Positions 25,378 to 34,381 of a stretch of 64,000 nucleotides of DNA are shown piece after piece. Within the stretch, counting starts at the first letter, position 1. Each line of letters starts with the position of its first letter. Made by a program: the position numbers and the translations under genes. This DNA comes from AG-339-G14 sp902553315 (lineage in GTDB: Bacteria; Pseudomonadota; Gammaproteobacteria; Magnimaribacterales; AG-339-G14), in assembly GCA_902553315.1 (NCBI GenBank), contig CACDKN010000003.1, forward strand, positions 1-64,000. Reading direction: 5' to 3'. The notes under the pieces were generated by a model, which was not told the DNA's origin, did not search any database, and saw only the letters and a program-made list of their open reading frames with translations.

Positions 25378-25878
25378 TCAATGCAATGAATTTAAATTAT
25401 TAATAATCTCTTCTAATATAAACCTTACGCTAGATCTTCTGACGTCGTCTCTATCTCCTGAGAATAATTTTTCAAAACTTTTAGTTACTTTTTCGTCGGC
25501 ATAGGCAAAACAAACCGTACCTACAGGTTTATCTTTAGTTCCTCCTGTCGGTCCAGCTATACCGCTTATGGAAATACTAATATCCGATCGACTAATTTTT
25601 CTTGCCCTTTCAGCCATTTCCTCAACTACTATTTTGGAAACTGCACCATGGTTAATTAGAGAATCTTTAGAAACGTTCAATAAATTGTGTTTAGCTTGAT
25701 TTGAATAGGTGATAAAACCTGTCCCATACCATTTCGAACTACCAGGAATACCTGTAAATTCTTTACCAACCCATCCCCCTGTGCATGATTCTGCTGTAGA
25801 AATTGTTAAATTATTTTCTGATAATAAGGTTGCAACTTTTTCTGCTAAGGAATTTAAATCGCTCTCTGATATAGACAT
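25378..25878 (-). CDS. pncC: Nicotinamide-nucleotide amidohydrolase (CinA C-terminal domain)
   Basis: 166 residues, the stand-alone CinA C-terminal family: STAESCTGGWVGKEFTGIPGSSKWYGTGFITYSN and SGIAGPTGGTKDKPVGTVCFAY. It deamidates NMN to NaMN in pyridine nucleotide recycling. Upstream of recA, as in Pseudomonas and E. coli (ygaD). Its ATG lies only 20 bases from that of fdxA, and a palindromic -10 element is centred exactly between them. Confidence 0.96.
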   Translation of the reverse strand: MSISESDLNSLAEKVATLLSENNLTISTAESCTGGWVGKEFTGIPGSSKWYGTGFITYSNQAKHNLLNVSKDSLINHGAVSKIVVEEMAERARKISRSDISISISGIAGPTGGTKDKPVGTVCFAYADEKVTKSFEKLFSGDRDDVRRSSVRFILEEIINNLNSLH

Positions 25879-25882
25879 AAAT

Positions 25883-25894
25883 AAATTATAATTT
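25883..25894. promoter_or_regulatory. Symmetric shared -10 element between pncC and fdxA
   Basis: The 12 bases AAATTATAATTT form a perfect palindrome centred at 25888.5. It contains TATAAT on the plus strand (25887-25892) and on the minus strand (25890-25885). The first A of each start codon (fdxA 25899, pncC 25878) is exactly 7 bases beyond the respective -10, so both transcripts would start at or next to the AUG. Confidence 0.55.
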
Positions 25895-25898
25895 GTTT

Positions 25899-26225
25899 AT
25901 GACTTTTATTGTTGGCCAAGCTTGTATTAATTGCAAGCACACTGATTGTGTTGAAGTTTGCCCTGTTGATTGTTTTTACGAAGGAGAAAATACTTTAGTT
26001 ATCGACCCTGAAGAATGCATTGATTGCGGGCTCTGCGAGCCTGAGTGTCCAGTAAATGCAATATATGCTGAAGATGAAGTTCCTGCAGATGAGATTGAAT
26101 TCATAGAGATAAACGAAAAATATTCAAAGATTTGGCCTAATATTTCAGAAAAAAAAGATGCGCTTCCCGATGCAGAAAAATGGGCGGAATCAAATAATAA
26201 AATTAAAGTCTTAATTTTAGAATAA
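25899..26225 (+). CDS. fdxA: 7Fe ferredoxin FdxA
   Basis: 108 residues from the ATG at 25899 (MTFIVGQACINCKHTDCVEVCP); an upstream TTG two codons earlier is possible but does not fit the family. Cysteines C9, C12, C17, C21, C25 and the second set CIDCGLCEPECP (C40, C43, C46, C50) bind the 3Fe-4S and 4Fe-4S clusters. An electron carrier, possibly for the 2-oxoacid oxidoreductase in this window (inference). In Pseudomonas it lies between rpoS and mutS; both are absent here. Confidence 0.95.
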   Translation: MTFIVGQACINCKHTDCVEVCPVDCFYEGENTLVIDPEECIDCGLCEPECPVNAIYAEDEVPADEIEFIEINEKYSKIWPNISEKKDALPDAEKWAESNNKIKVLILE

Positions 26226-26244
26226 AATTAATTCCGAGGAATAT

Positions 26245-26679
26245 ATGGAAATAAAGCTAGATTGGTTGAATAAAATTAAACCCGGTAACACTATGAAGTT
26301 TTTAAATTTGGAATACGTAGAAACTGATGGAGACATTTATAAGCTTAAAGCTACATTTCCACCAGAAACTACTAATCCTATGAATATGGTGCAAGGAGGC
26401 ATGATAACAGCGGCGCTTGATGATGCAACGGCAATGGTAGTGATTTCAGCTTACGATTTTAAAATAGGTCCGTTAACAACAGATCTTCATGTTCTGTTTC
26501 ACAGACCTGTAGAAGTTGGGGAGGCAATGATTGAAGTAAAAATTATTAAGCTAGGAAGAAAGCTAGTAACTGTTGAGGGTAAGTTATATAACGCTGAAAA
26601 TAAACTTGCGGCTACCTTATTGCATACTATCCAACCTTCCGAACCACCAGAAGGGCCGAATCCGTTCGATACTAATTAA
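26245..26679 (+). CDS. PaaI-family hot-dog thioesterase
   Basis: 144 residues. The PaaI hot-dog pattern is PMNMVQGGMITAALDDATAMV (catalytic asparagine/glycine region and aspartate) followed by LHVLFHRPVEVGEAMIEVKII. A CCGAGGA ribosome-binding site lies 8 bases before the ATG. It hydrolyses acyl-CoA thioesters of unknown chain. It is 19 bases downstream of fdxA and converges on the desaturase with a 4-base overlap; the two may act on the same lipid pool. Confidence 0.9.
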   Translation: MEIKLDWLNKIKPGNTMKFLNLEYVETDGDIYKLKATFPPETTNPMNMVQGGMITAALDDATAMVVISAYDFKIGPLTTDLHVLFHRPVEVGEAMIEVKIIKLGRKLVTVEGKLYNAENKLAATLLHTIQPSEPPEGPNPFDTN

Positions 26680-27623
26680 GCTGAATTTAAGCTTGTTAGA
26701 GGATTGTTCGTAATTCTCTCGGGAATTTTCTCTGCGCCAGGAATACCTCTGGCTATCATAAATGGTCGCAATGCTTCAATGGCTTTAGGTTCGTCATGAT
26801 GACAAATTTTTGGGTACATGTGATGCATCGCGTGTATTTGCATCGAATGATTAAAAAATCTACTCATTCCATTAGCCCAAAATCTTGTATCTGCATGTCT
26901 TCCTGTTGGAAGGTTTCGATGAGGCATATGAGAAAAAATAACTCCTAGATAAGAGACCGAAAATTTTCTTGGCAACCACCATAATAATAATGTTTCAAGA
27001 GGAAAATTAATTGCCATAACTATCTGAGCAACAAAAAAACTTAAAGCCACCAAAGTTCCTCTGTCTGCGGCTTCTTTGAATTTTGGTTCAGTTTCGGTCC
27101 ATCTATTAATCATATTATTAAGCCGTTCGTCCCTGTCACCTGTTTGAAAATGAACTACAAGAGCTGATTTCAACCAGCTTCCTGTATGAGTATGTTTATA
27201 ATCAGGGTCATTGTTAGGGTCATTTGTATGAGCATGATGTTTAAGGTGGGTAATTTTTAAAATGTCATGAGATTGTGCCAAAGGAATTAAAGAAATTTGC
27301 CCAACCAAATAATCTACCCATGCTAAATGCTTTTTATTTCCAGAAAGATGGCCATGTTGACCTGCATGAGAAGGTAAATATGCAAAAGTTGTAGACACCA
27401 ATACTATAAGAAAACCAATCCAAATTGGCAGCATTCCAATTAAAACTGAGCTCCAAACCCCTAACCAAATTACAAATTGACTGAGTCCAATTACTATCAT
27501 CTCCCATTCAATTCGGCCCATAAACGAGCGTGCTATTTTTTTCTCAGCTTCTAATGAAGTGTCAACATGTTCTGATTTTGAAAATCTTAGATCCTTTTGA
27601 AAAGCTAATTTATCCATGACCAT
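26676..27623 (-). CDS. Membrane fatty-acid desaturase/hydroxylase
   Basis: 315 residues, with membrane segments at about 42-84, 190-215 and 222-232 and three histidine boxes: HAGQH (86-90), HLKHH (126-130) and HAMHH (264-268), plus HMPH (232-235) and CHHDE (274-278). These bind the di-iron centre of integral-membrane desaturases and hydroxylases. The substrate is unknown; membrane lipid desaturation is most likely. The start may be at M3 (27617). The 5' end overlaps the small membrane gene by 19 bases. It occupies the place where nlpD-rpoS/mutS would be expected. Confidence 0.9.
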   Translation of the reverse strand: MVMDKLAFQKDLRFSKSEHVDTSLEAEKKIARSFMGRIEWEMIVIGLSQFVIWLGVWSSVLIGMLPIWIGFLIVLVSTTFAYLPSHAGQHGHLSGNKKHLAWVDYLVGQISLIPLAQSHDILKITHLKHHAHTNDPNNDPDYKHTHTGSWLKSALVVHFQTGDRDERLNNMINRWTETEPKFKEAADRGTLVALSFFVAQIVMAINFPLETLLLWWLPRKFSVSYLGVIFSHMPHRNLPTGRHADTRFWANGMSRFFNHSMQIHAMHHMYPKICHHDEPKAIEALRPFMIARGIPGAEKIPERITNNPLTSLNSA

Positions 27624-27814
27624 TTTTTAAATTTTGAAATGAAACCAAATACAATGCCTAGACTATAGCCAATCATATAAATTAAAACTTGATCTATATT
27701 GTTAAAAAAAAGAAGCAAAAAAGCACTAAAAATACTTCCCCAGAAAAGGAATCCAAACCAAACTAAGGACCAATTAGACAAATGACTTTTTAATAACTCA
27801 CCAAAACTATTCAT
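27605..27814 (-). CDS. Small two-helix membrane protein, unknown function
   Basis: 69 residues with two hydrophobic segments (about 14-38 and 43-62) and a basic end (SKFKKWSWIN). No family recognised. Translation is probably coupled to the desaturase, whose start overlaps its last 19 bases, so it may be a partner or anchor of that enzyme. It lies 49 bases downstream of pcm. Supported by tight packing, strand and a clear amphipathic/hydrophobic layout, not by homology. Confidence 0.65.
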   Translation of the reverse strand: MNSFGELLKSHLSNWSLVWFGFLFWGSIFSAFLLLFFNNIDQVLIYMIGYSLGIVFGFISKFKKWSWIN

Positions 27815-27863
27815 TAGTTTATTTTACATTTGGCTAGATGAGGATTCTAGTATTTTTATGACC

Positions 27864-28556
27864 TTAAAGCTTCTCATCTTCTACAATCCCAGTTAATAAT
27901 GGTACGAAAAGCACTGAATCCAAAACCTTTTTTGTAATTTTATGATTTTCTTTTTTTTCAACTAAAACTAAATTCTGATTTTTTTCATTACCTACAGGAC
28001 AAATTAATTTTCCTGAAACTTCAAGTTGTTTTATAAAAGAATCGGGAATGTTTCTACTTACAGCTGAACATATTATTGCATCAAATTTTTTATATGTTGG
28101 CCATCCCAATGAACCATCAGAGCATCTAATGAGATAGTTTTTAACACCCGCAGATTTGAGATTCTTTTTTGCCCGTTCTGCAAGAGGAGATATTCTCTCT
28201 ACTGAAAAAACTTTACGACAAAATTTTGATAAAACAGCTGTTTGATAACCGCAACCCGTACCAATTTCTAAAACTGTTCCAAGAGGAGTCTTATCAAAAA
28301 TATTCCCTTTCAAAATTAGTTCGACCATTCTTGCTACTATAAAAGGTTGAGAGATAGTTTGATGATATCCAATTGGCAAGGACATATCTTGATAAGCTCT
28401 TGAAGAAAAAGCTCCATCGACAAATAAATGTCTTGGAGTCTTAAGAAATGCATCTAGGACTCTCAGATCTGAAATTCCTTTTGATGAAATTTCGTCTACT
28501 AAAGCTTGTCTAGCCCTTTGGTAAGTAAGATCAGTGTTCTTTTCAAGACTCATCAA
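27864..28556 (-). CDS. pcm: Protein-L-isoaspartate O-methyltransferase
   Basis: 230 residues. The family motif TPRHLFVDGAFSSRAYQDMSLPIGYHQTIS is present in pieces, with the SAM-binding VLEIGTGCGYQTAVLSKF and LICPVGNEKNQNLV. It repairs isoaspartyl residues in aged proteins. Overlaps surE by 14 bases, the classical surE-pcm pair. The nlpD-rpoS genes that normally follow are not present. Confidence 0.97.
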   Translation of the reverse strand: MMSLEKNTDLTYQRARQALVDEISSKGISDLRVLDAFLKTPRHLFVDGAFSSRAYQDMSLPIGYHQTISQPFIVARMVELILKGNIFDKTPLGTVLEIGTGCGYQTAVLSKFCRKVFSVERISPLAERAKKNLKSAGVKNYLIRCSDGSLGWPTYKKFDAIICSAVSRNIPDSFIKQLEVSGKLICPVGNEKNQNLVLVEKKENHKITKKVLDSVLFVPLLTGIVEDEKL

Positions 28557-29223
28557 AAAGATTTGATAAACTTTTTAAATTTTCTGTTGAAATTGCTTCT
28601 AAAGAAATCGGAGATAAAGAAATTGAACCCTCTTCTAAACAGCTAAGATCGTCTATAAAATTTTCTCTTTTGCCTTTATATTCATCTAGATAAGTTTTGG
28701 TTATTTTTATTTCAGGATTTTTAAATTTTTTATGATCTGGAACATTCAAATTCAAGATTGAGCTTGGTTTTAAATGTATTTTTTCCATATTGTCTAAAAT
28801 CGTACAAACTGTTTCAGAAGCAAAACTATAATCGCTTATTTCAAATGATGCGACTGAGACAGCTATGGGTGGATATTTCAAATTTCTTCCTTCAAATGCA
28901 GCGCCTACAGTACCTGAATAAAGCAATACAGGGCCTAAATTTGGTCCGGGATTTATTCCAGAAACTACAATGTCCGGTTCAAAAGGACAGTGAAATTCCA
29001 ATGCATTTTTAACGCAATCTACTGGGGTTCCGTCAAGACTAAAAACATTATCAGCCAGTTTTTTTTCTTTTACTTCAGTTAAAAAAGTGACGGCGCTACC
29101 GAAACCACTTCGGTTTCTATCGGGAGCCATAGTAAAAACATTGTGTTTTTTTGAAAGAGTTAAAAGAAGCGTTTGCAGTCCAGGATGATCAATTCCATCA
29201 TCATTGGTCAATAAGATATTCAT
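28543..29223 (-). CDS. surE: 5'/3'-nucleotidase SurE
   Basis: 226 residues. MNILLTNDDGIDHPGLQTL and SGINPGPNLGPVLLYSGTVGAAFEG carry the metal-binding residues. A survival protein that dephosphorylates nucleoside monophosphates. Overlaps ispF by 4 bases and pcm by 14. TruD, which normally sits between ispF and surE, is missing. Confidence 0.97.
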   Translation of the reverse strand: MNILLTNDDGIDHPGLQTLLLTLSKKHNVFTMAPDRNRSGFGSAVTFLTEVKEKKLADNVFSLDGTPVDCVKNALEFHCPFEPDIVVSGINPGPNLGPVLLYSGTVGAAFEGRNLKYPPIAVSVASFEISDYSFASETVCTILDNMEKIHLKPSSILNLNVPDHKKFKNPEIKITKTYLDEYKGKRENFIDDLSCLEEGSISLSPISLEAISTENLKSLSNLFDES

Positions 29224-29702
29224 TTTGCAGGTTTTTCTATTAAGACGTTAGTTAGACAAGAGATTCCTTCTTTTTTTCCTATAAAACCCATTTTATCGGT
29301 CGTAGTTGCTTTGCAAGAAATTTTTTCAGAATCAATTTTCAGCATATTTGCTAAATTTTGTAAAATTTCTGACCTATGTTTTTCAATTTTTGGAATTTCA
29401 CCTATGTAAGTAATATCAATATTGATTATTTCGTAATTTTTAGATTTGAGCTCATTTAAAACTATTTTTATCATTTCAGCTCCAGAAATATTTTTGAATT
29501 CATCCGTGTTAGGGAAGAACTTACCTATGTCACCTAAACTTGCAGCGCCTAATAATGCATCACAGACTGAGTGAGAAATAATGTCGCCATCGGAATGAGC
29601 TATGATTGAATATTCGCAGGCGATATAAACACCGCCTAAAATCATTCCATCCCCTTTTTTTATTTGGTGGGCATCAAAACCATTACCGATCCTTATTGTC
29701 AC
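29220..29702 (-). CDS. ispF: 2-C-methyl-D-erythritol 2,4-cyclodiphosphate synthase
   Basis: 160 residues. The metal site GNGFDAHQIK, SDGDIISHSVCDALLGA and the C-terminal TTTDKMGFIGKKEGI are diagnostic. It forms MEcPP in the non-mevalonate isoprenoid pathway from the product of IspD (via IspE). Overlaps ispD by 4 bases; the two are not fused as they are in some alphaproteobacteria. Confidence 0.98.
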   Translation of the reverse strand: MTIRIGNGFDAHQIKKGDGMILGGVYIACEYSIIAHSDGDIISHSVCDALLGAASLGDIGKFFPNTDEFKNISGAEMIKIVLNELKSKNYEIINIDITYIGEIPKIEKHRSEILQNLANMLKIDSEKISCKATTTDKMGFIGKKEGISCLTNVLIEKPAK

Positions 29703-30412
29703 AACCGACCAGAAAGCTTGAGATATTGCTCGACAAGAACTAAGTCTTCTTTTTTTGTAACCTTTATATTCATTCGATCAGATAAAATCGGAGTAATAGT
29801 TCCGTCAAAAAAATTTAAAGCCGCACCAACCTCGTCAGAAAAAACTTTTTTTTCTTCCTTAGCGTTGTCGATAGCCCTTAAGATATCTTCCAAAAAAAAG
29901 ACTTGTGGAGTCGCTGAAAGCCAAACTTTTGAACGATCTAAGGTTTTTGTGATTTTATTTTTATTACCCAAACTCACACTTTCTGGAGGTTGATGTGCCA
30001 ACAATACTCCTTGGCCTTCATCTTTCATTTCTTCTGAGGCGAAATCCATTAATTTCTGCAAATCTTCTTTGATTAAACAAGGCCTAGCAGCATCGTGTAT
30101 AGCTACAAGGGAACCTTTACCCTCTTGTTCCATCAAAAATTCTAACCCTTTAAGAACTGATTCCATTCTGGTATCGCCGCCAATACATGAAACTATTTTT
30201 TCATGATTTGATATGGCTAATGAATTCCAAATATCATTTTCTTCCTGAGTAACGACACAGATTTTTTTACAATTTTCATCTAACAGAAATGGGTCTATTG
30301 CATATTCAATTATGGTTTTACTACCAATTTCTGTGAACTGCTTTGCTAATTTTAATTGAGCCCTTGACCCTATACCCGCTGCTGGAATTAATGCTAAGTA
30401 ATCTTCGCTCAT
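29699..30412 (-). CDS. ispD: 2-C-methyl-D-erythritol 4-phosphate cytidylyltransferase
   Basis: 237 residues. Nucleotide-binding LIPAAGIGSRAQLKLAKQF, AIHDAARPCL and VEQYLKLSGR at the end. It adds CMP to MEP in isoprenoid synthesis. Between ftsB and ispF, the usual gammaproteobacterial order. Confidence 0.97.
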   Translation of the reverse strand: MSEDYLALIPAAGIGSRAQLKLAKQFTEIGSKTIIEYAIDPFLLDENCKKICVVTQEENDIWNSLAISNHEKIVSCIGGDTRMESVLKGLEFLMEQEGKGSLVAIHDAARPCLIKEDLQKLMDFASEEMKDEGQGVLLAHQPPESVSLGNKNKITKTLDRSKVWLSATPQVFFLEDILRAIDNAKEEKKVFSDEVGAALNFFDGTITPILSDRMNIKVTKKEDLVLVEQYLKLSGRL

Positions 30413-30415
30413 AAT

Positions 30416-30640
30416 CTAATCGCTTTTATTGTCATTAATGTTTGAGTATTTTTCAAATAGAATTTTATTTTCCTTATCTATTTTCTCGTTAGAACTTTTT
30501 AAGTCCTTTAAATCTTTTTCAAGTTTTCTAATTTCTGAAAAACTATATTCTCCGTAAAAGATATTAATCGTATAGTAAAAAAAAACTATCGTCATTGTGA
30601 TAAATAAAAATAAAAAAAAATTTTTTTTTATAAAAATCAT
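30416..30640 (-). CDS. ftsB: Cell division protein FtsB
   Basis: 74 residues. One membrane helix (about 6-27) follows a short basic N-terminus, then a charged coiled coil (about 36-66). FtsB forms the FtsQLB complex that activates septal wall synthesis. Sequence is poorly conserved; identity rests on the eno-ftsB-ispD order, length and architecture. Confidence 0.85.
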   Translation of the reverse strand: MIFIKKNFFLFLFITMTIVFFYYTINIFYGEYSFSEIRKLEKDLKDLKSSNEKIDKENKILFEKYSNINDNKSD

Positions 30641-30651
30641 GTAGGAATAAT

Positions 30652-31920
30652 TTATCGTGTTCCTTCAAATTTTAGGTTTTCTAAAGCGTCTATATAAATC
30701 AAACGATTGTATTTTGCAGTTCTGTCAGATCTAGAAGGCGCGCCGGTTTTAATTTGCCCAGATCCAGTGCCTACAGCTAAATCTGCAATGAAGCTATCTT
30801 CAGTCTCACCTGATCGGTGAGATATAACACATTTATAGTTATTTTCTTTAGCCAATTTTATGGTTTCAATGGTTTCAGTTAAAGTTCCTATTTGGTTTAT
30901 CTTTATTAAAATTGAGTTTCCGGCTTTCAAATCAATTCCTTTCTGAAGAAAGAGTTTATTAGTTACAAAAAGATCATCTCCAACGAGCTGCGTTTCCTCT
31001 CCCAAAATATTTGTTAAATTTATCCAACCATCCCAATCATTTTCATCCAAAGCATCTTCAATTGAAGAAATTGGAAAAGTATTTTGAAGTTCAGCAAGGT
31101 GAGAGATTATCTCTTCTGAGGTATTTTTTTTGCCATTTAAATAATAACCGTCATCTGAAAAAATTTCTGTTGCAGCACAATCAAGGGCAAAGCTTACTTC
31201 TTCTCCAAGTTTATATCCTGACGTCTGCACCGCTTCTGATATTAATTCAAGAGCATCTTTTGAAGAATTAAGATTAGGAGCAAACCCACCTTCATCGCCA
31301 ACAGCAGTAGAAAAACCTTTTTTGGCCAATGTTTGTTTTAACTCACTAAAAATCTCAGCTCCACAAATTAAACTTTGTTTAAAAGAATCAAACCCATGAG
31401 GTTGAATCATAAATTCTTGAAAATCTAAACCGTTATTAGCATGCATTCCGCCGTTTAAAATATTCATCATTGGAACTGGAGCTTTGATTTCAGTTTTAAT
31501 ACCTAATGATCTTGAGATTTCAAAAATATAGAGATACAAAGGTTTTCTTTGTTGTGATGCAGAAGCCTTACAAGCCGCTAAAGAAAGAGAAAGTAAAATG
31601 TTAGCTCCAAAGTTTTCTTTATTCTCTGAACCATCTAACTCTAATAGTTTGTAGTCAAACGCTGCTTGATCTTTTAAATCAGTATTTATTAATTCTGGAA
31701 ATAAATTTTCCTTTGCATTTTGAATAATAGTTTCTACTCCCTTGCCTTCAAAACTGCCTCCACTATCTCTTTTTTCGATTGCTTCTCTTGATCCTGTGGA
31801 AGCTCCAGAAGGTACGTACCCAAATTCAAGAGTTCCGTCCTCTAACTCAATTGAAGTCATTACCGTTGGTGTGCCTCTAGAATCAAGAATTTCAAAAGAA
31901 TCAATATTTCTAATTTTCAT
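30652..31920 (-). CDS. eno: Enolase
   Basis: 422 residues. SGASTGSREAIEKRD, the VGDEGGFAPNL motif, SIEDALDENDWDGW, the catalytic lysine region ILIKINQIGTLTETIE and SHRSGETEDSFIADLAVG. Glycolysis/gluconeogenesis; also an RNA degradosome component in relatives. Follows kdsA by a single base. Confidence 0.98.
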   Translation of the reverse strand: MKIRNIDSFEILDSRGTPTVMTSIELEDGTLEFGYVPSGASTGSREAIEKRDSGGSFEGKGVETIIQNAKENLFPELINTDLKDQAAFDYKLLELDGSENKENFGANILLSLSLAACKASASQQRKPLYLYIFEISRSLGIKTEIKAPVPMMNILNGGMHANNGLDFQEFMIQPHGFDSFKQSLICGAEIFSELKQTLAKKGFSTAVGDEGGFAPNLNSSKDALELISEAVQTSGYKLGEEVSFALDCAATEIFSDDGYYLNGKKNTSEEIISHLAELQNTFPISSIEDALDENDWDGWINLTNILGEETQLVGDDLFVTNKLFLQKGIDLKAGNSILIKINQIGTLTETIETIKLAKENNYKCVISHRSGETEDSFIADLAVGTGSGQIKTGAPSRSDRTAKYNRLIYIDALENLKFEGTR

Positions 31921-31921
31921 T

Positions 31922-32737
31922 TTAGGATTTGATAAAAGTATCTAGCGCTGAAACTTTATTCAAAATTAATTCTATTTCATCTAGCTTGGTAGCGGAGGGA
32001 CCGTCGCACTTTGCATTCTCAGGCGATGGATGGGTTTCAATAAATAATGCAGCTAACCCTAGAGATACTGCAGAAATGGCAAGATCAAGTGCCTGCTCTG
32101 ATCTACCGCTAGCAGAATTTCCTTGGCCGCCAGGAATTTGTAAAGAATGAGTGACATCAAAGACTATAGGGCTCCCCGTTTTTTTCATTAAGGAAACTCC
32201 CAACATATCAACAACAAGATTGTTGTAACCAAAAGAAGTGCCTCTTTCACATAGCATTATCTTTTCATTACCAAACTTTTTACATTTTTCGATAATATTC
32301 ATCATCTGGTCTGGAGCCAAAAACTGACCTTTTTTTATATTAATAGGCTTTCCTGTTTCACAAGCGGCTTGAATTAGATCAGTTTGTCGACAAAGGAACG
32401 CGGGAATTTGAATGATGTCAATAACATCATTAATTAGAGGAATTTGATTTATTTCATGTACATCGGTAATGATCTTCAAATCATGTTTTTTTAGCTCTTT
32501 AAAAATTTCTATTCCTTTTTCGATTCCAAGCCCTCTAAAAGAATCAACAGAAGATCTGTTAGCTTTGTCAAAAGAAGCTTTAAAAACCAAATGATTACCT
32601 ATATTTTCTGAAATCTGTTTAAGTTTCAATGCAACTTCAATTGCTTGTTCGCTGGATTCTAAAACATTCAGTCCAGCAAAGAAGACGATTTTTTCTTCGT
32701 TTCCAATTTGGACATCATCAATAGTTATTGTTGTCAT
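31922..32737 (-). CDS. kdsA: 3-deoxy-D-manno-octulosonate 8-phosphate synthase
   Basis: 271 residues. KASFDKANRSSVDSFRG, FLCRQTDLIQAA, KKGQFLAPDQM, ERGTSFGYNNLVVDM and FDVTHSLQIPGG are the family blocks. It makes KDO-8-phosphate for lipopolysaccharide, so the organism builds an LPS-type outer membrane. Overlaps pyrG by 4 bases; pyrG-kdsA-eno is the Pseudomonas order. Confidence 0.98.
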   Translation of the reverse strand: MTTITIDDVQIGNEEKIVFFAGLNVLESSEQAIEVALKLKQISENIGNHLVFKASFDKANRSSVDSFRGLGIEKGIEIFKELKKHDLKIITDVHEINQIPLINDVIDIIQIPAFLCRQTDLIQAACETGKPINIKKGQFLAPDQMMNIIEKCKKFGNEKIMLCERGTSFGYNNLVVDMLGVSLMKKTGSPIVFDVTHSLQIPGGQGNSASGRSEQALDLAISAVSLGLAALFIETHPSPENAKCDGPSATKLDEIELILNKVSALDTFIKS

Positions 32738-34353
32738 TTTTTTAGCTTAGCAGCTCTTACAAAACCATTAAATAAAGGATGTCCAGATCTTGGATCAGAA
32801 GTAAATTCTGGGTGGAATTGACAACCCACAAACCACTTATGTCCTTTTAATTCAATTGCCTCTACTAAACTTTTATCTTTTGAGCGCCCCGCTATTTTCA
32901 TCCCTTTTCCTTTAATTTTCTCTAAATAATTATTATTAAATTCGTATCTGTGTCTGTGTCTTTCAAAAATCTTCAAGGATTTATACATTTTCGACATATT
33001 ACTATTTTTTTCTAAAAAACAAATTTGACTTCCAAGTCTCATGGTTCCTCCTTTGTCAGAATATTCATTTCTTCTTTGTTTTAGACCCTTCTCGTCCATC
33101 CACTCAGTTATTAAAGCTATAACAGGATTTTTTGTATTTTTTTCAAACTCTGTACTATTTGCAGGTATTTTCAAAACATTTCTTGCAAATTCAATTACTG
33201 CAACTTGCATACCGAGACATATTCCAAAAAAAGGTATGTCTTTTACTCTCGCAAATTTTGCTACGTTTATCATTCCATTTATTCCTCTGCCTCCAAACCC
33301 TCCGGGTATAAGTATTCCATCAGGTTTAAAGTTCTTTACCTCTTTATCGAAACCTTGAGAATCATAATATTCTATTTCAACCTCAGTTTTATTATGAATT
33401 CCTGCATGCATAAGAGCTTCATTTACTGATTTGTAAGAATCTGCCAATTCAGTATATTTCCCAACCATAGCAATCTTTGTTTTGCCCTTTCTATTTTTTT
33501 CTAATTTAGTAACCTTTTTCCATCTTGAAAGATTTGCTCTTTTGGATTTTAATCTTAATTTCTCAGTAACCTGTCTATCTAAGCCTTGAGAATTTAGAAG
33601 CTCAGGTATCGAATGTATAGATTCAACGTCAGGAATAGTGAATACACATTCTTCTTGAACGTTGGTAAACAAAGCAATTTTTTTTGAATCATTTTTATGC
33701 AAAGTATTTTCAGATCTACAAATCAATAGGTCTGCCTGAATTCCATGCGAAAGTAAGTTTTTAATAGAATGTTGAGTTGGTTTGGTTTTTATTTCGCCTG
33801 ACGATGCTAAGTAAGGAATTAGTGTCAAATGAGCGAATAATGCTCTATTCCCCCCTAGTTCTAATTTCATTTGCCTGATGGCTTCCAAAAACGGTTGCGA
33901 TTCAATATCACCTACTGTGCCGCCGACTTCCACAATTGCTAAATCATATCCTTTTGCACAATTCACTATTCTTTTTTTTATTTCATCCGTTATGTGGGGA
34001 ATTACTTGAACTGTTGATCCAAGAAAGTCTCCTTTTCGTTCTTTTTTTAGAACGCACTCGTAAACCTGACCTGCAGTGAAGTTATTTAATTTAGACATTT
34101 TTGAATTTAAAAATCTTTCGTAATGCCCAAGATCAAGATCGGTTTCAGATCCATCTTCAGTTACAAATACTTCTCCATGTTGAAAAGGAGACATTGTCCC
34201 CGGATCAAGATTTATATAAGGGTCTAATTTTTGAATTGTAACTTTCAAGCCTCTACTTTCTAGAATTGCTCCCAGTGAAGCAGAAAATATGCCTTTACCC
34301 AGAGAGGAAACTACCCCACCAGTTACGAATAAATATTTTGGATTAGATGCCAT
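32734..34353 (-). CDS. pyrG: CTP synthase
   Basis: 539 residues. N-terminal amidoligase domain (FVTGGVVSSLGKGIFSASLG, KLDPYINLDPGTMSPFQHGEV) and C-terminal glutaminase domain with GICLGMQ (nucleophile cysteine), followed by the FVGCQFHPEFTSDP histidine-glutamate pair. Amination of UTP to CTP. First gene of the pyrG-kdsA-eno-ftsB-ispD-ispF-surE-pcm run. Confidence 0.98.
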   Translation of the reverse strand: MASNPKYLFVTGGVVSSLGKGIFSASLGAILESRGLKVTIQKLDPYINLDPGTMSPFQHGEVFVTEDGSETDLDLGHYERFLNSKMSKLNNFTAGQVYECVLKKERKGDFLGSTVQVIPHITDEIKKRIVNCAKGYDLAIVEVGGTVGDIESQPFLEAIRQMKLELGGNRALFAHLTLIPYLASSGEIKTKPTQHSIKNLLSHGIQADLLICRSENTLHKNDSKKIALFTNVQEECVFTIPDVESIHSIPELLNSQGLDRQVTEKLRLKSKRANLSRWKKVTKLEKNRKGKTKIAMVGKYTELADSYKSVNEALMHAGIHNKTEVEIEYYDSQGFDKEVKNFKPDGILIPGGFGGRGINGMINVAKFARVKDIPFFGICLGMQVAVIEFARNVLKIPANSTEFEKNTKNPVIALITEWMDEKGLKQRRNEYSDKGGTMRLGSQICFLEKNSNMSKMYKSLKIFERHRHRYEFNNNYLEKIKGKGMKIAGRSKDKSLVEAIELKGHKWFVGCQFHPEFTSDPRSGHPLFNGFVRAAKLKK

Positions 34354-34381
34354 CTTTTCAAACTCAAGATGGATTATCAGG

